In this document: positions 1 through 5,416 of the stretch, one piece after another
Layout of the letters: each line of letters begins with the position of its first letter
How positions within the stretch are numbered: the first letter of the stretch is position 1
DNA from: JBBRNH01 sp038230415
Lineage (GTDB): Bacteria; Bacteroidota; Bacteroidia; Cytophagales; Spirosomataceae
Length of the DNA stretch: 7,035 nucleotides
Reading direction: 5' to 3'
Assembly: GCA_038230415.1 (NCBI GenBank)
Contig: JBBRNH010000143.1
Span: 1-7,035, forward strand
Program-made: the position numbers and the translations under genes
The notes under the pieces: generated by a model
The model's database searches: none
The model's input: the letters and a program-made list of their open reading frames with translations, nothing else
What the model was told of the DNA's origin: nothing

Positions 1-56
1 AATTAGATTTTGGGGAGCTGGTTAAAACGGCTTTTGGGTTGTACATTAATGCGTAA
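1..56 (+). CDS. C-terminal tail of a second metK copy (partial at window edge, possibly a relic)
   Basis: Read in the frame starting at base 3, this stretch encodes LDFGELVKTAFGLYINA followed by TAA at 54-56. The intact metK on the opposite strand ends LDFVEQVKTAFGL, so this is a homologous C-terminus facing it tail to tail. Six bases differ over 60. Three are silent third-position changes, one gives Val to Gly, one gives Gln to Leu, and one turns the TAG stop into TAC so that the frame runs on four more residues. The 16 bases after the metK stop are identical in both copies, so the duplication includes 3' untranslated sequence. Whether a complete second S-adenosylmethionine synthase gene, a fragment, or an assembly fold-back lies to the left cannot be seen here. 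Confidence 0.45.
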   Translation, partial: LDFGELVKTAFGLYINA

Positions 57-169
57 AGACTTTTTTTTTCCGGGCTCCGCCCACCCGGTCCGACGACAGG
101 ATAAAAAACGTCTTTACGCATTAATCTACAACCCAAACGCGGTTTTCACCTGCTCCACAAAATCTAATT
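1..169. repeat. Long inverted repeat formed by two metK 3' ends
   Basis: Bases 1-60 are the reverse complement of bases 110-169 with six mismatches. The bases nearest the spacer, 45-60 against 110-125, match perfectly. The 49-base spacer starts with a run of T (61-69), holds a small CCGGG/CCCGG hairpin at about 70-88, and ends with a run of A (103-108). A transcript crossing from either side would fold into a stem of about 60 base pairs, and each arm is followed by a T-rich stretch in its own direction. The structure could therefore serve as a two-way terminator for converging transcription. That role is inferred; the repeat itself is read directly. Confidence 0.85.
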
Positions 170-1403
170 TCTCCCAGGTAAACAGTTCAACCTCAACAGT
201 TTTGGCGTTGCCATTCTGCCCAAAGGTTTTAGTCACGACCTCATTTTTGCGACCCATATGGCCGTAAGCTGCCGTTTCGGAGTAAATCGGGTTGCGGAGT
301 TTCAGGCGTTGCTCAATGGCGTAGGGCCGCATATCAAACAATTCTTCGATTTTTCGGGCAATCTCGCCGTCATTCATCGTGGTTTTGGCCGTACCGTATG
401 TGTTCACATACAAACCGCAGGGTTGCGCCACACCGATAGCATAACTTACCTGCACCAACACCTGCGAGCAAAGCCCGGCAGCCACCATGTTTTTGGCAAT
501 ATGCCGCGTGGCGTAGGCCGCCGAGCGGTCAACCTTTGAGGGGTCTTTACCCGAAAACGCCCCGCCCCCGTGTGCGCCTTTGCCGCCGTAGGTATCCACA
601 ATAATCTTGCGGCCCGTCAGTCCGGTGTCGCCGTGCGGCCCGCCGATGACGAACTTACCCGTTGGGTTGATGTAGTACGTGATGTCGTCGGTAAATAACG
701 CCTGTAATTCGGGTTTCAGGGCGGCTTTCACGCGGGGAATCACCAGGTTAATCACATCCTGGCGAATTTTGGCGAGCATCGTGGCATCGTCGGCAAAGTC
801 GTCGTGCTGGGTCGAGACCACAATCGTATCAATCCGAATCGGCTGATCGTCGTCCGAATATTCAATCGTCACCTGCGATTTGGCATCGGGCCGGAGATAC
901 GGAATCAGGTCGCCGTGATTGTTGCGGATGTCCGACATTTCGCGCAGAATGGCGTGGGCCAAATCGAGCGGGAGGGGCATAAAATTGTCGGTTTCGTTGG
1001 TGGCATAGCCAAACATCATCCCCTGATCGCCCGCGCCCTGAGCGTTGGCACGGGTCTCAAAATCGTCGGTATCGGTCTGCCGGTCAACGCCCTGGTTAAT
1101 ATCTGCTGACTGATCGTGAATGGCCGACATGATGCCGCACGAGTTGGCCTCGAACATATACTCGCTCTTGGTGTAGCCGATTTTACGGATTACGTCGCGG
1201 GTAATTTTCTGAACATCGAGGTAAATGTTGGTTTTCACTTCGCCAGCCAGCACAACCTGCCCGGTAGTGACTAAGGTTTCGCAGGCGACTTTGCTGGTGG
1301 GGTCAAAAGCCATGAAATTATCAATCAGGGCATCGGAGATTTGGTCGGCAACTTTGTCGGGGTGTCCTTCTGAAACCGACTCGGAGGTGAAAAGATATGG
1401 CAT
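126..1403 (-). CDS. metK: S-adenosylmethionine synthase MetK
   Basis: This cytoplasmic enzyme makes S-adenosylmethionine from methionine and ATP, the methyl donor and the radical-SAM cofactor also used by LipA encoded nearby. The 425-residue protein is near the usual length for bacterial MetK, slightly long. The family signatures are present: GHPDK near the start (residues 13-17), GAGDQGMMFGYA (123-134), and the glycine-rich phosphate-binding stretch GGGAFSGKDPSKVDRSAAY (279-297). The ATG at 1403 begins MPYLFTSESVSEGHPDK, which fits the family N-terminus, so the start is secure. An exact TAnnTTTG box lies about 28 bases upstream of the ATG, suggesting its own promoter. The short leader leaves no room for a SAM riboswitch. 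The 3' end is duplicated in inverted orientation at the window edge. Confidence 0.98.
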   Translation of the reverse strand: MPYLFTSESVSEGHPDKVADQISDALIDNFMAFDPTSKVACETLVTTGQVVLAGEVKTNIYLDVQKITRDVIRKIGYTKSEYMFEANSCGIMSAIHDQSADINQGVDRQTDTDDFETRANAQGAGDQGMMFGYATNETDNFMPLPLDLAHAILREMSDIRNNHGDLIPYLRPDAKSQVTIEYSDDDQPIRIDTIVVSTQHDDFADDATMLAKIRQDVINLVIPRVKAALKPELQALFTDDITYYINPTGKFVIGGPHGDTGLTGRKIIVDTYGGKGAHGGGAFSGKDPSKVDRSAAYATRHIAKNMVAAGLCSQVLVQVSYAIGVAQPCGLYVNTYGTAKTTMNDGEIARKIEELFDMRPYAIEQRLKLRNPIYSETAAYGHMGRKNEVVTKTFGQNGNAKTVEVELFTWEKLDFVEQVKTAFGL

Positions 1404-1430
1404 TCTTGCGGTTTAACTGATTATGAGCCA

Positions 1431-1438
1431 CAAAGCTA
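1431..1438 (-). promoter_or_regulatory. Bacteroidota -7 promoter box before metK
   Basis: On the minus strand this reads TAGCTTTG, an exact match to the Bacteroidota -7 consensus TAnnTTTG. It lies 27 bases before the metK ATG, a good distance for a short leader. No clear TTTG is seen at the -33 position, so the call rests on the -7 box and its location. Confidence 0.55.
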
Positions 1439-1457
1439 CCATTTTTTGAGGAACGCG

Positions 1458-1488
1458 GCCTATCCTAGGGTCTGCTGATGGTATAGGC
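1458..1488. repeat. Small inverted repeat downstream of crtY
   Basis: GCCTAT (1458-1463) and ATAGGC (1483-1488) form a perfect 6-base stem around a 19-base loop in the gap between the crtY stop and the metK promoter. There is no T-run after it on the minus strand, so it is at best a weak terminator or RNA-end structure for crtY. It may be chance. Confidence 0.3.
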
Positions 1489-1492
1489 TAAA

Positions 1493-2650
1493 TCAGCCAA
1501 TCATTTTCCTCCTCAACACATCGAGCAGGGCGAGCGAAAACGGCACTTTGGGCATTGACCACATCACCCGCAGTTCCTGACCAAAGGTGGTGTCTTCGTC
1601 TAAAAACCGGAAAACGGCCTCCGGGGTGTTGTGTTCGTAGAGCAGCGTAAACATATCGTCGGCGGGGTAACGGTGTTTCTCCAGCACGTTCAGCAGAATG
1701 CTGTCGTAGAACTTAAACCGCCCCCTAAACCACGATTGTTGACGGTGGGGCTTGCCGGTTTGGGCCAGGTTCTGCACCAGTTCCCGCAAATACCGTTGTG
1801 TTCGCTGAAAGGTGTAGCCCGTTGAGGCTTTGGTAAACCCACCCGACGTTCCGATGCGGATAATATGGGCCGAGGGGTTTTCTTTGGTCGCCACGTCTGA
1901 CATCGGAATCACGCCAAACTCAGTTTCGCTGATTTTATACGTGCCGGTATCCAAATGAGTATCAATGTATTGCCGCAAATCAGCTTCGTATTCGGCATCG
2001 GTCAGCAGTTTTTGGTTAAACAGCGTAAACTCGACCAAGGCAGTATTTGTATCGAAGGGCAGGACATACACAAACCGGCATTCGTTGTGTTGCGCCACCC
2101 GAAAATCCATCATGCGCGGGCGCGTGACATCAAAACAGGGCTTTTCGGTGTGAATAATCCAGCCCTTGAAGTGTTGCAGCAGGTTGTGGTTGGCGGGCTT
2201 GTCGAGGGTGAGGGCAAAGGTGCTGTCAAACACATAATCGGCAATGAGAGGCTCGTCGTCGGCAATCACAAACCCACCCTGATCGGTGTCTTTGATGCGG
2301 TTTACGGTTGCCTGCCTGATTTCGATGTTGGGAAACTGGGCGAGCCGGGCGTGCATAAACTCGTAAAAATCAATGCCCCGCAGCATCTTGTACTGGTAAT
2401 CACCCATATCGAGCAATCCCGACAGGGTAGTGCCATGAAACTCAACGCGGTTCCAGGTGCGGAACAGAATCGGCTCACAGATACCCGCGCCCCGCTCCCA
2501 GAAACACCAGGTGCGGTCGTTGCGGTTTTTTTGTTCGCGGTCAAGAATCAGGATACTCCGGTCGCGCAGTTGGGGCGATTGGGTTATGTACCAGGCAATG
2601 CTCAGGCCCGCCATACCGCCCCCGGCAATGATGTAATCGTATTTTTTCAT
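1493..2650 (-). CDS. crtY: Lycopene beta-cyclase, FAD/NAD-binding
   Basis: This enzyme closes the end rings of lycopene to give beta-carotene-type carotenoids, usually at the inner membrane. The ATG at 2650 gives a 385-residue protein, normal for CrtY, beginning MKKYDYIIAGGGMAGLSIAW. That is a dinucleotide-binding fold at the very N-terminus, with GGGMAG at residues 10-15 and an acidic residue (D37) ending the second strand. The lycopene cyclase signature NDRTWCFWE follows at 44-52, and the conserved C-terminal segment FLDEDTTFGQELRVMWSMP is present. The frame is open upstream to a TTG at 2770, but that stretch overlaps hicA, crosses a hairpin and would place residues before the Rossmann strand, so it was rejected. 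No other carotenoid genes are in the window. The ATG lies six bases after a terminator-like hairpin, and no clear promoter was found. Confidence 0.93.
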   Translation of the reverse strand: MKKYDYIIAGGGMAGLSIAWYITQSPQLRDRSILILDREQKNRNDRTWCFWERGAGICEPILFRTWNRVEFHGTTLSGLLDMGDYQYKMLRGIDFYEFMHARLAQFPNIEIRQATVNRIKDTDQGGFVIADDEPLIADYVFDSTFALTLDKPANHNLLQHFKGWIIHTEKPCFDVTRPRMMDFRVAQHNECRFVYVLPFDTNTALVEFTLFNQKLLTDAEYEADLRQYIDTHLDTGTYKISETEFGVIPMSDVATKENPSAHIIRIGTSGGFTKASTGYTFQRTQRYLRELVQNLAQTGKPHRQQSWFRGRFKFYDSILLNVLEKHRYPADDMFTLLYEHNTPEAVFRFLDEDTTFGQELRVMWSMPKVPFSLALLDVLRRKMIG

Positions 2651-2655
2651 CAGCC

Positions 2656-2692
2656 AAAACAAAAGCCCGGTCACCAGAAAAACGGGCCGGGC
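2656..2692 (-). terminator. Terminator-like hairpin between hicA and crtY
   Basis: On the minus strand GCCCGG and CCGGGC (plus-strand 2687-2692 and 2665-2670) form a perfect 6-base G+C stem around a 16-base loop. TTTTGTTTT (2664-2656) follows directly. This has the form of an intrinsic terminator, and it starts 38 bases beyond the hicA stop. The T-tract ends only five bases before the crtY ATG, so it could also reduce read-through into crtY. Confidence 0.5.
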
Positions 2693-2729
2693 CAAGCTGC
2701 CAGAATAACCGGAAAGATCAGTGAGTTGT

Positions 2730-2921
2730 TTAACGTCCGATAACTGGAATACCGAGTTGTTTGCAGACAATCTGGCACATTAAGTTTTTCAACTCGCCGT
2801 GTCGGCCAACCACTGATTGTTGACCATTAGCCGGATTAAAGTACATTGTGTGCCGTGCGCCTTCATGGTGCAGGATGCAACCATGTTTTTCGATGTGCTT
2901 GATGAGTTGGCCGCGTTTCAT
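2730..2921 (-). CDS. hicA: HicA-type mRNA interferase toxin
   Basis: HicA toxins are small double-stranded-RNA-binding-fold ribonucleases that cut mRNA and stop growth until HicB blocks them. This 63-residue protein has the whole family pattern: MKRGQLIKHIEKHGC at the start, GARHTMYFNP with the catalytic-type histidine at residue 24, VVGRHGELKN at 37-46, and a closing KQLGIP. The usual proline in the VPRH motif is glycine here (VGRH), a minor variation near the core. The ATG at 2921 overlaps the hicB stop by one base (TGATG), so the two are probably translationally coupled, antitoxin first. The toxin looks intact, but activity cannot be judged from sequence. It ends 79 bases before crtY. Confidence 0.9.
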   Translation of the reverse strand: MKRGQLIKHIEKHGCILHHEGARHTMYFNPANGQQSVVGRHGELKNLMCQIVCKQLGIPVIGR

Positions 2922-3136
2922 CAGGCTAATTCCAACTCTTCCCGGCGTGTTGCCGATAGATGGTTTTCATTTTCGAACAAGATACGCTGTGTTTCAAAAA
3001 AGAATCGAACTCCTTCAGCCAGGTTTACTTTGAGTTCATCAATAGTTTCGCCCTGATCAACTACAGCCGGAATTTCCTCAACCTGACCCACCCAACCACC
3101 TTCTTCGGCTTCCTGAATACGAATCGTTAGTTTCAT
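2921..3136 (-). CDS. hicB: HicB-type antitoxin, short form
   Basis: HicB binds and neutralises HicA through a partly degraded RNase-H-like fold. The 71-residue product starts MKLTIRIQEAEEGGWVGQVEEIP and carries the family run of a glycine-tryptophan turn, a strand ending in EIP, then DQGETIDELKVNLAEGV (27-43) leading into the helix. Many HicB proteins add a C-terminal helix-turn-helix or ribbon-helix-helix that represses the operon. Here only about 25 polar residues follow and no such domain is evident, so self-repression by this protein alone is doubtful. The ATG at 3136 is preferred over an in-frame TTG at 3145, which adds only three residues. It lies 28 bases after the stop of the coiled-coil gene. 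Confidence 0.87.
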   Translation of the reverse strand: MKLTIRIQEAEEGGWVGQVEEIPAVVDQGETIDELKVNLAEGVRFFFETQRILFENENHLSATRREELELA

Positions 3137-3164
3137 GATTACCAATAACTTAAATAAAAAACTA

Positions 3165-3437
3165 TTAATTACCAGATGGTTTTTGAACGGCCTGATAGAT
3201 CGCCGTTATCATATCGTCCATCTTTTCTAATCGGCTTTCAATTCTGGTTAGCCGTTCTCCTTGCTGTTTCTGCTCAACAGCAATTTTGGCAACATCTTTC
3301 CGGGCGTTCATCTGACCCACCGTGAGGTCAAAGTACATCTTAGCCAATGCCTGGTTTTGGGTTGTCAGTTCATCTTGTTTTTTGAGCATCTCGCCCATGA
3401 TGGGTTCGAATTGGTCAAGTCGTTCGTCAGCAGTCAT
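3165..3437 (-). CDS. Small coiled-coil protein of unknown function upstream of hicBA
   Basis: I do not recognise this 90-residue protein. It is highly charged with no signal peptide or membrane segment, so it is probably cytoplasmic. Heptad-like spacing of hydrophobic residues runs through most of its length (for example MLKKQDELTTQNQALAKMY, and ERLTRIESRLEKMDDMITAI near the C-terminus), pointing to one long coiled coil with a break around residues 36-45. It has no cysteine and no catalytic motif. The gene points the same way as hicB and hicA, is separated from hicB by an A+T-rich 28-base gap, and shares their lower G+C, so the three may form one transcript. Its start codon overlaps by one base (TAATG) the stop of an open frame running out of lipA. 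A third component of the toxin-antitoxin module is possible but unproven. Confidence 0.65.
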   Translation of the reverse strand: MTADERLDQFEPIMGEMLKKQDELTTQNQALAKMYFDLTVGQMNARKDVAKIAVEQKQQGERLTRIESRLEKMDDMITAIYQAVQKPSGN

Positions 3438-3516
3438 TATACGATCAGGTTTAGTATCCGCTCAATAGTTGTTCGCATAACGTCAGTGGTAAAGTTAATG
3501 AGTACCAGCGATTTAC
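3437..3516 (-). other. Coding-like scrap between lipA and the coiled-coil gene
   Basis: This 80-base gap on the minus strand is open in one frame, reading SLVLINFTTDVMRTTIERI followed by LNLIV and a TAA that overlaps the ATG of the next gene. The frame continues upstream into lipA out of phase, so it has no credible full gene. It may be the tail of a gene lost when the cassette was inserted, a short coupled leader peptide starting at the ATG at 3477 (13 residues), or chance. A weak promoter-like TAACTTTA lies at 3490-3497 on the minus strand. Confidence 0.2.
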
Positions 3517-4395
3517 CTACACATTTACGTGCCGTTCGGCGTGATAACTCGACCGCACCAACGGCCCCGATTCCACGTATTTCAAGCCACGCCGAAGTCC
3601 TTCTTCCCTGTATTGAGCAAATTGGTCGGGTGCTATCCAATCAATAACCTCGTGGTGCATTTTGGTTGGCTGCAAATATTGGCCGAGCGTCAAGATGTCT
3701 AACCCGTTCATCACCAGGTCGTCTATCGCTTTGTGAACTTCGTCGGTGGTTTCGCCGAGGCCGAGCATAATGCCCGATTTGGTGCGTTGCCCGGCGGCTT
3801 TGGTGCGGCTGATTTGTTCTAAACTCCGCTCATAGCGGGCTTGTGGCCGAACGCGCCGGTAGAGCCGTTCTACGGTTTCCATGTTGTGCGAAACCACTTC
3901 CTGCCCGGCAGAAATCATCCGGTTCAGGGCTTCCCAATTGCCTTTGGTATCTGGAATCAAGGTTTCTATGGTGGTGGCGGGCGAAATTTCTTTCACGGCC
4001 CGCACCGTCTGATACCAGATTTCGGCACCCCGGTCTTTGAGTTCATCGCGGTTAACGGAGGTCAGCACGGCGTGTTTCACCTTCATCAGGGCAATCGCTT
4101 CGGCCACGCGCCGGGGTTCGTCGGTGTCATATTCGGTGGGGCGGCCCGTGGCAACGGCGCAAAACGAGCAGCTCCGGGTGCAAACGTTACCGAGAATCAT
4201 GAACGTAGCCGTGCCAGCCCCCCAGCACTCGCCCATGTTTGGGCAATTGCCTGATTCACAGATTGTGTGGAGTTTATGGGTATCAACCAACTGCCGCACT
4301 TTGGCGTATTCGGGGCCGATGGGCAACTTCACCCGGAGCCAGTCAGGGCGTTTTGTCCGTTCTTTAAGAGAAGCAATAACGGGGAGTTCGATCAT
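3517..4395 (-). CDS. lipA: Lipoyl synthase LipA, radical SAM
   Basis: LipA inserts two sulfurs into protein-bound octanoyl groups to make lipoyl cofactor for pyruvate and 2-oxoglutarate dehydrogenases and the glycine cleavage system. Both iron-sulfur sites are visible in the 292-residue product. CESGNCPNMGEC (C46, C51, C57) binds the sacrificial auxiliary cluster, and CTRSCSFC (C72, C76, C79) binds the radical-SAM cluster. The C-terminal RSSYHAE (281-287) supplies the conserved serine that also ligands the auxiliary cluster. The ATG at 4395 gives MIELPVIASLKERTKRPDWLRVKLP, the expected N-terminus. An alternative TTG at 4419 adds eight unconserved residues and was not used. The gene follows the membrane-protein gene by 105 bases in the same direction. 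LipB is not in the window. Confidence 0.97.
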   Translation of the reverse strand: MIELPVIASLKERTKRPDWLRVKLPIGPEYAKVRQLVDTHKLHTICESGNCPNMGECWGAGTATFMILGNVCTRSCSFCAVATGRPTEYDTDEPRRVAEAIALMKVKHAVLTSVNRDELKDRGAEIWYQTVRAVKEISPATTIETLIPDTKGNWEALNRMISAGQEVVSHNMETVERLYRRVRPQARYERSLEQISRTKAAGQRTKSGIMLGLGETTDEVHKAIDDLVMNGLDILTLGQYLQPTKMHHEVIDWIAPDQFAQYREEGLRRGLKYVESGPLVRSSYHAERHVNV

Positions 4396-4454
4396 AACAG
4401 TACGGCCTTCTTTATACAAAAAAGGATTTTAACGGGCGTAAAGTTCTTTAGGGA

Positions 4455-4499
4455 TTACTTCAGCTTCATCTGCGCGAAGTAGGGGTGGTCGGGACTGAA
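4455..4499 (-). other. Short coding-like relic or alternative C-terminus
   Basis: Just beyond the stop of the membrane-protein gene, the +1 frame on the minus strand reads FSPDHPYFAQMKLK and then TAA, with codons ending mostly in C or G as in the neighbouring genes. The frame is open back into the membrane-protein gene, which has a run of six T (4516-4521) near its end. Loss of one T there would join the two. It could be a relic of another gene, an alternative end reached by slippage or by correcting a sequence error, or chance. The in-frame ending FFGSKK of the membrane protein looks natural, which argues against a needed frameshift. Confidence 0.2.
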
Positions 4500-4500
4500 T

Positions 4501-5295
4501 TTATTTCTTACTGCCAAAAAACAGCGTGATATATCCCGACGTAAAGAAGTTGCGGTTACCAACGTCTTTGCCGCCCAACCGCGAGTCGGCATTGGGGATG
4601 ATAACAATTTTCTGCGGGAAAATCTCCGTCAAAAAACCCACTTCTATACCTGTTGTGTTGTTGCGGAACGCGCTTAGTTCAAAACTCACGGCGGTTTTCA
4701 CGTTCAGACCCACCGTAAACTTCGATTCGCCGAAGCCTTCAAAAAAGCCACCTTTGTCAATCACGTTTTTCCGCACACCGTTGGCATCAATCGTCGAGGC
4801 ATATGGCGCGGTGTATTCGCGGTTTCCTTCCTTGATTTTGACGTAATACGGTTTGATGATACCTAACGACGGCCCGACGGCAAAAATGGCGTTCACGGCC
4901 ACACCCTCATCGGCGTTGCGCTGAAAGAGCGTGATTTCGCGGCCATACTGCGGGCGAATCACGAACAGATAATTTTCTTTGCCATACACAAACCGACCGC
5001 CGAAGTTACCAGCCGCTGACTGCACTTCTTTTGGATGTTTGATATTGACCACTTCAAGGCTCAGATACTGGTGTTGTTTCTGCCCAAACAAGGTGCCGGG
5101 CAACACCTTCGATTGCCGGTAAACAAACCCGCCAATCAGCCCGGCGTTGGTGTTGGTGGTAATGCCAAACGTAGTTACTTTCTGAAACGTATCGTCATCA
5201 GTATCACGGGGAAGCTGAGTTTGGGCGCGTAGTTGCTGACCGTGCAACAGAGCCAGACCCAAAACCGTAACTAAAAATATATGTGAGGTTCGCAT
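4501..5295 (-). CDS. Exported protein, probable outer-membrane beta-barrel
   Basis: The 264-residue product begins with a clear Sec signal peptide: MRTSH, then a hydrophobic run IFLVTVLGLALL, and a likely cleavage after LRA (residue 24). The mature part has no hydrophobic helices. It shows repeated alternating segments typical of barrel strands, such as YLFVIRPQYGREITLF, FTVGLNVKTAVSFELSAF and GIEVGFLTEIFP, and ends with an aromatic-rich strand, YITLFFGSKK. This suggests an outer-membrane barrel of roughly 10-12 strands, but I cannot name the family or substrate. The gene is divergent from osmC, with its own promoter-like boxes, and precedes lipA in the same direction. No functional link to lipoate synthesis is shown. 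The ATG at 5295 is fixed by the signal peptide. Confidence 0.8.
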   Translation of the reverse strand: MRTSHIFLVTVLGLALLHGQQLRAQTQLPRDTDDDTFQKVTTFGITTNTNAGLIGGFVYRQSKVLPGTLFGQKQHQYLSLEVVNIKHPKEVQSAAGNFGGRFVYGKENYLFVIRPQYGREITLFQRNADEGVAVNAIFAVGPSLGIIKPYYVKIKEGNREYTAPYASTIDANGVRKNVIDKGGFFEGFGESKFTVGLNVKTAVSFELSAFRNNTTGIEVGFLTEIFPQKIVIIPNADSRLGGKDVGNRNFFTSGYITLFFGSKK

Positions 5296-5314
5296 TGTTC
5301 GTTCGTTCAGCCCA

Positions 5315-5348
5315 TAAAGATAGAATCACTTACGCGGATTTGTACAAA
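5315..5348 (-). promoter_or_regulatory. Probable promoter of the outer-membrane protein gene
   Basis: On the minus strand TTTG (5348-5345) and TATCTTTA (5322-5315) resemble the Bacteroidota -33 and -7 boxes. The -7 box matches TAnnTTTG except for its last base, and the spacer of 22 bases is slightly long. The box lies 19 bases before the ATG at 5295. The -33 box falls inside the 12-base palindrome described separately. Confidence 0.4.
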
Positions 5349-5349
5349 T
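5338..5349. promoter_or_regulatory. Perfect 12-base palindrome in the divergent promoter region
   Basis: ATTTGTACAAAT is a perfect palindrome between the divergent membrane-protein and osmC genes. It overlaps the presumed -33 box of the leftward promoter and lies just upstream of the rightward one. That is where a dimeric repressor or activator would act on both genes. No regulator gene is in the window to pair with it, so an operator role is inferred from symmetry and position only. Confidence 0.35.
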
Positions 5350-5361
5350 TTGATTCCATCT

Positions 5362-5393
5362 TTTGGATAACCGGCCACACTTTTTTATGTTTA
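5362..5393 (+). promoter_or_regulatory. Probable promoter of the osmC-family gene
   Basis: TTTG at 5362-5365 and TATGTTTA at 5386-5393 are separated by 20 bases. They match the Bacteroidota -33/-7 arrangement, with one mismatch in the last base of the -7 box. Transcription would start near base 5400, about 17 bases before the ATG at 5417. Confidence 0.42.
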
Positions 5394-5416
5394 GCCAAAA
5401 CAACCCACAGAATAAG

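Noticed and set aside
10..267. Plus-strand open frame of 85 codons at the left edge
   Set aside because: It crosses the inverted repeat and runs antisense to metK in a frame different from the metK-like tail, and shows no protein-like features.
1404..1492. SAM riboswitch before metK
   Set aside because: The gap is 89 bases, with a -7 promoter box 27 bases before the ATG. The transcribed leader is too short for an aptamer, and no matching stems were seen.
1955..2743. Plus-strand open frame of 262 codons
   Set aside because: It lies antisense to crtY over nearly its full length. The minus strand has clear lycopene cyclase motifs, and the plus frame has none.
2651..2770. N-terminal extension of crtY to a TTG at 2770
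   Set aside because: It would put 40 unconserved residues before the dinucleotide-binding strand, overlap hicA and cross a hairpin.
3437..3640. Minus-strand open frame of 67 codons overlapping the lipA 3' end
   Set aside because: Its first two thirds lie out of frame inside the conserved lipA C-terminus (RSSYHAE). Only the non-overlapping tail is kept, as a low-confidence scrap.
3841..4254. Plus-strand open frames opposite lipA
   Set aside because: They are shadows caused by the G+C-rich lipA codons. The minus strand has both iron-sulfur motifs, and these frames match no known family.
4396..4419. Earlier TTG start for lipA
   Set aside because: It adds only eight residues without similarity to the usual LipA N-terminus, and the ATG at 4395 fits.
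4439..4450. TAAAG/CTTTA inverted repeat upstream of lipA
   Set aside because: Five-base A+T arms with a two-base centre are expected by chance, and no promoter boxes align with them.
5363..5416. Earlier TTG start for the osmC-family gene
   Set aside because: The added residues are unlike the family and the stretch contains the probable promoter boxes; the ATG at 5417 gives the expected first strand.
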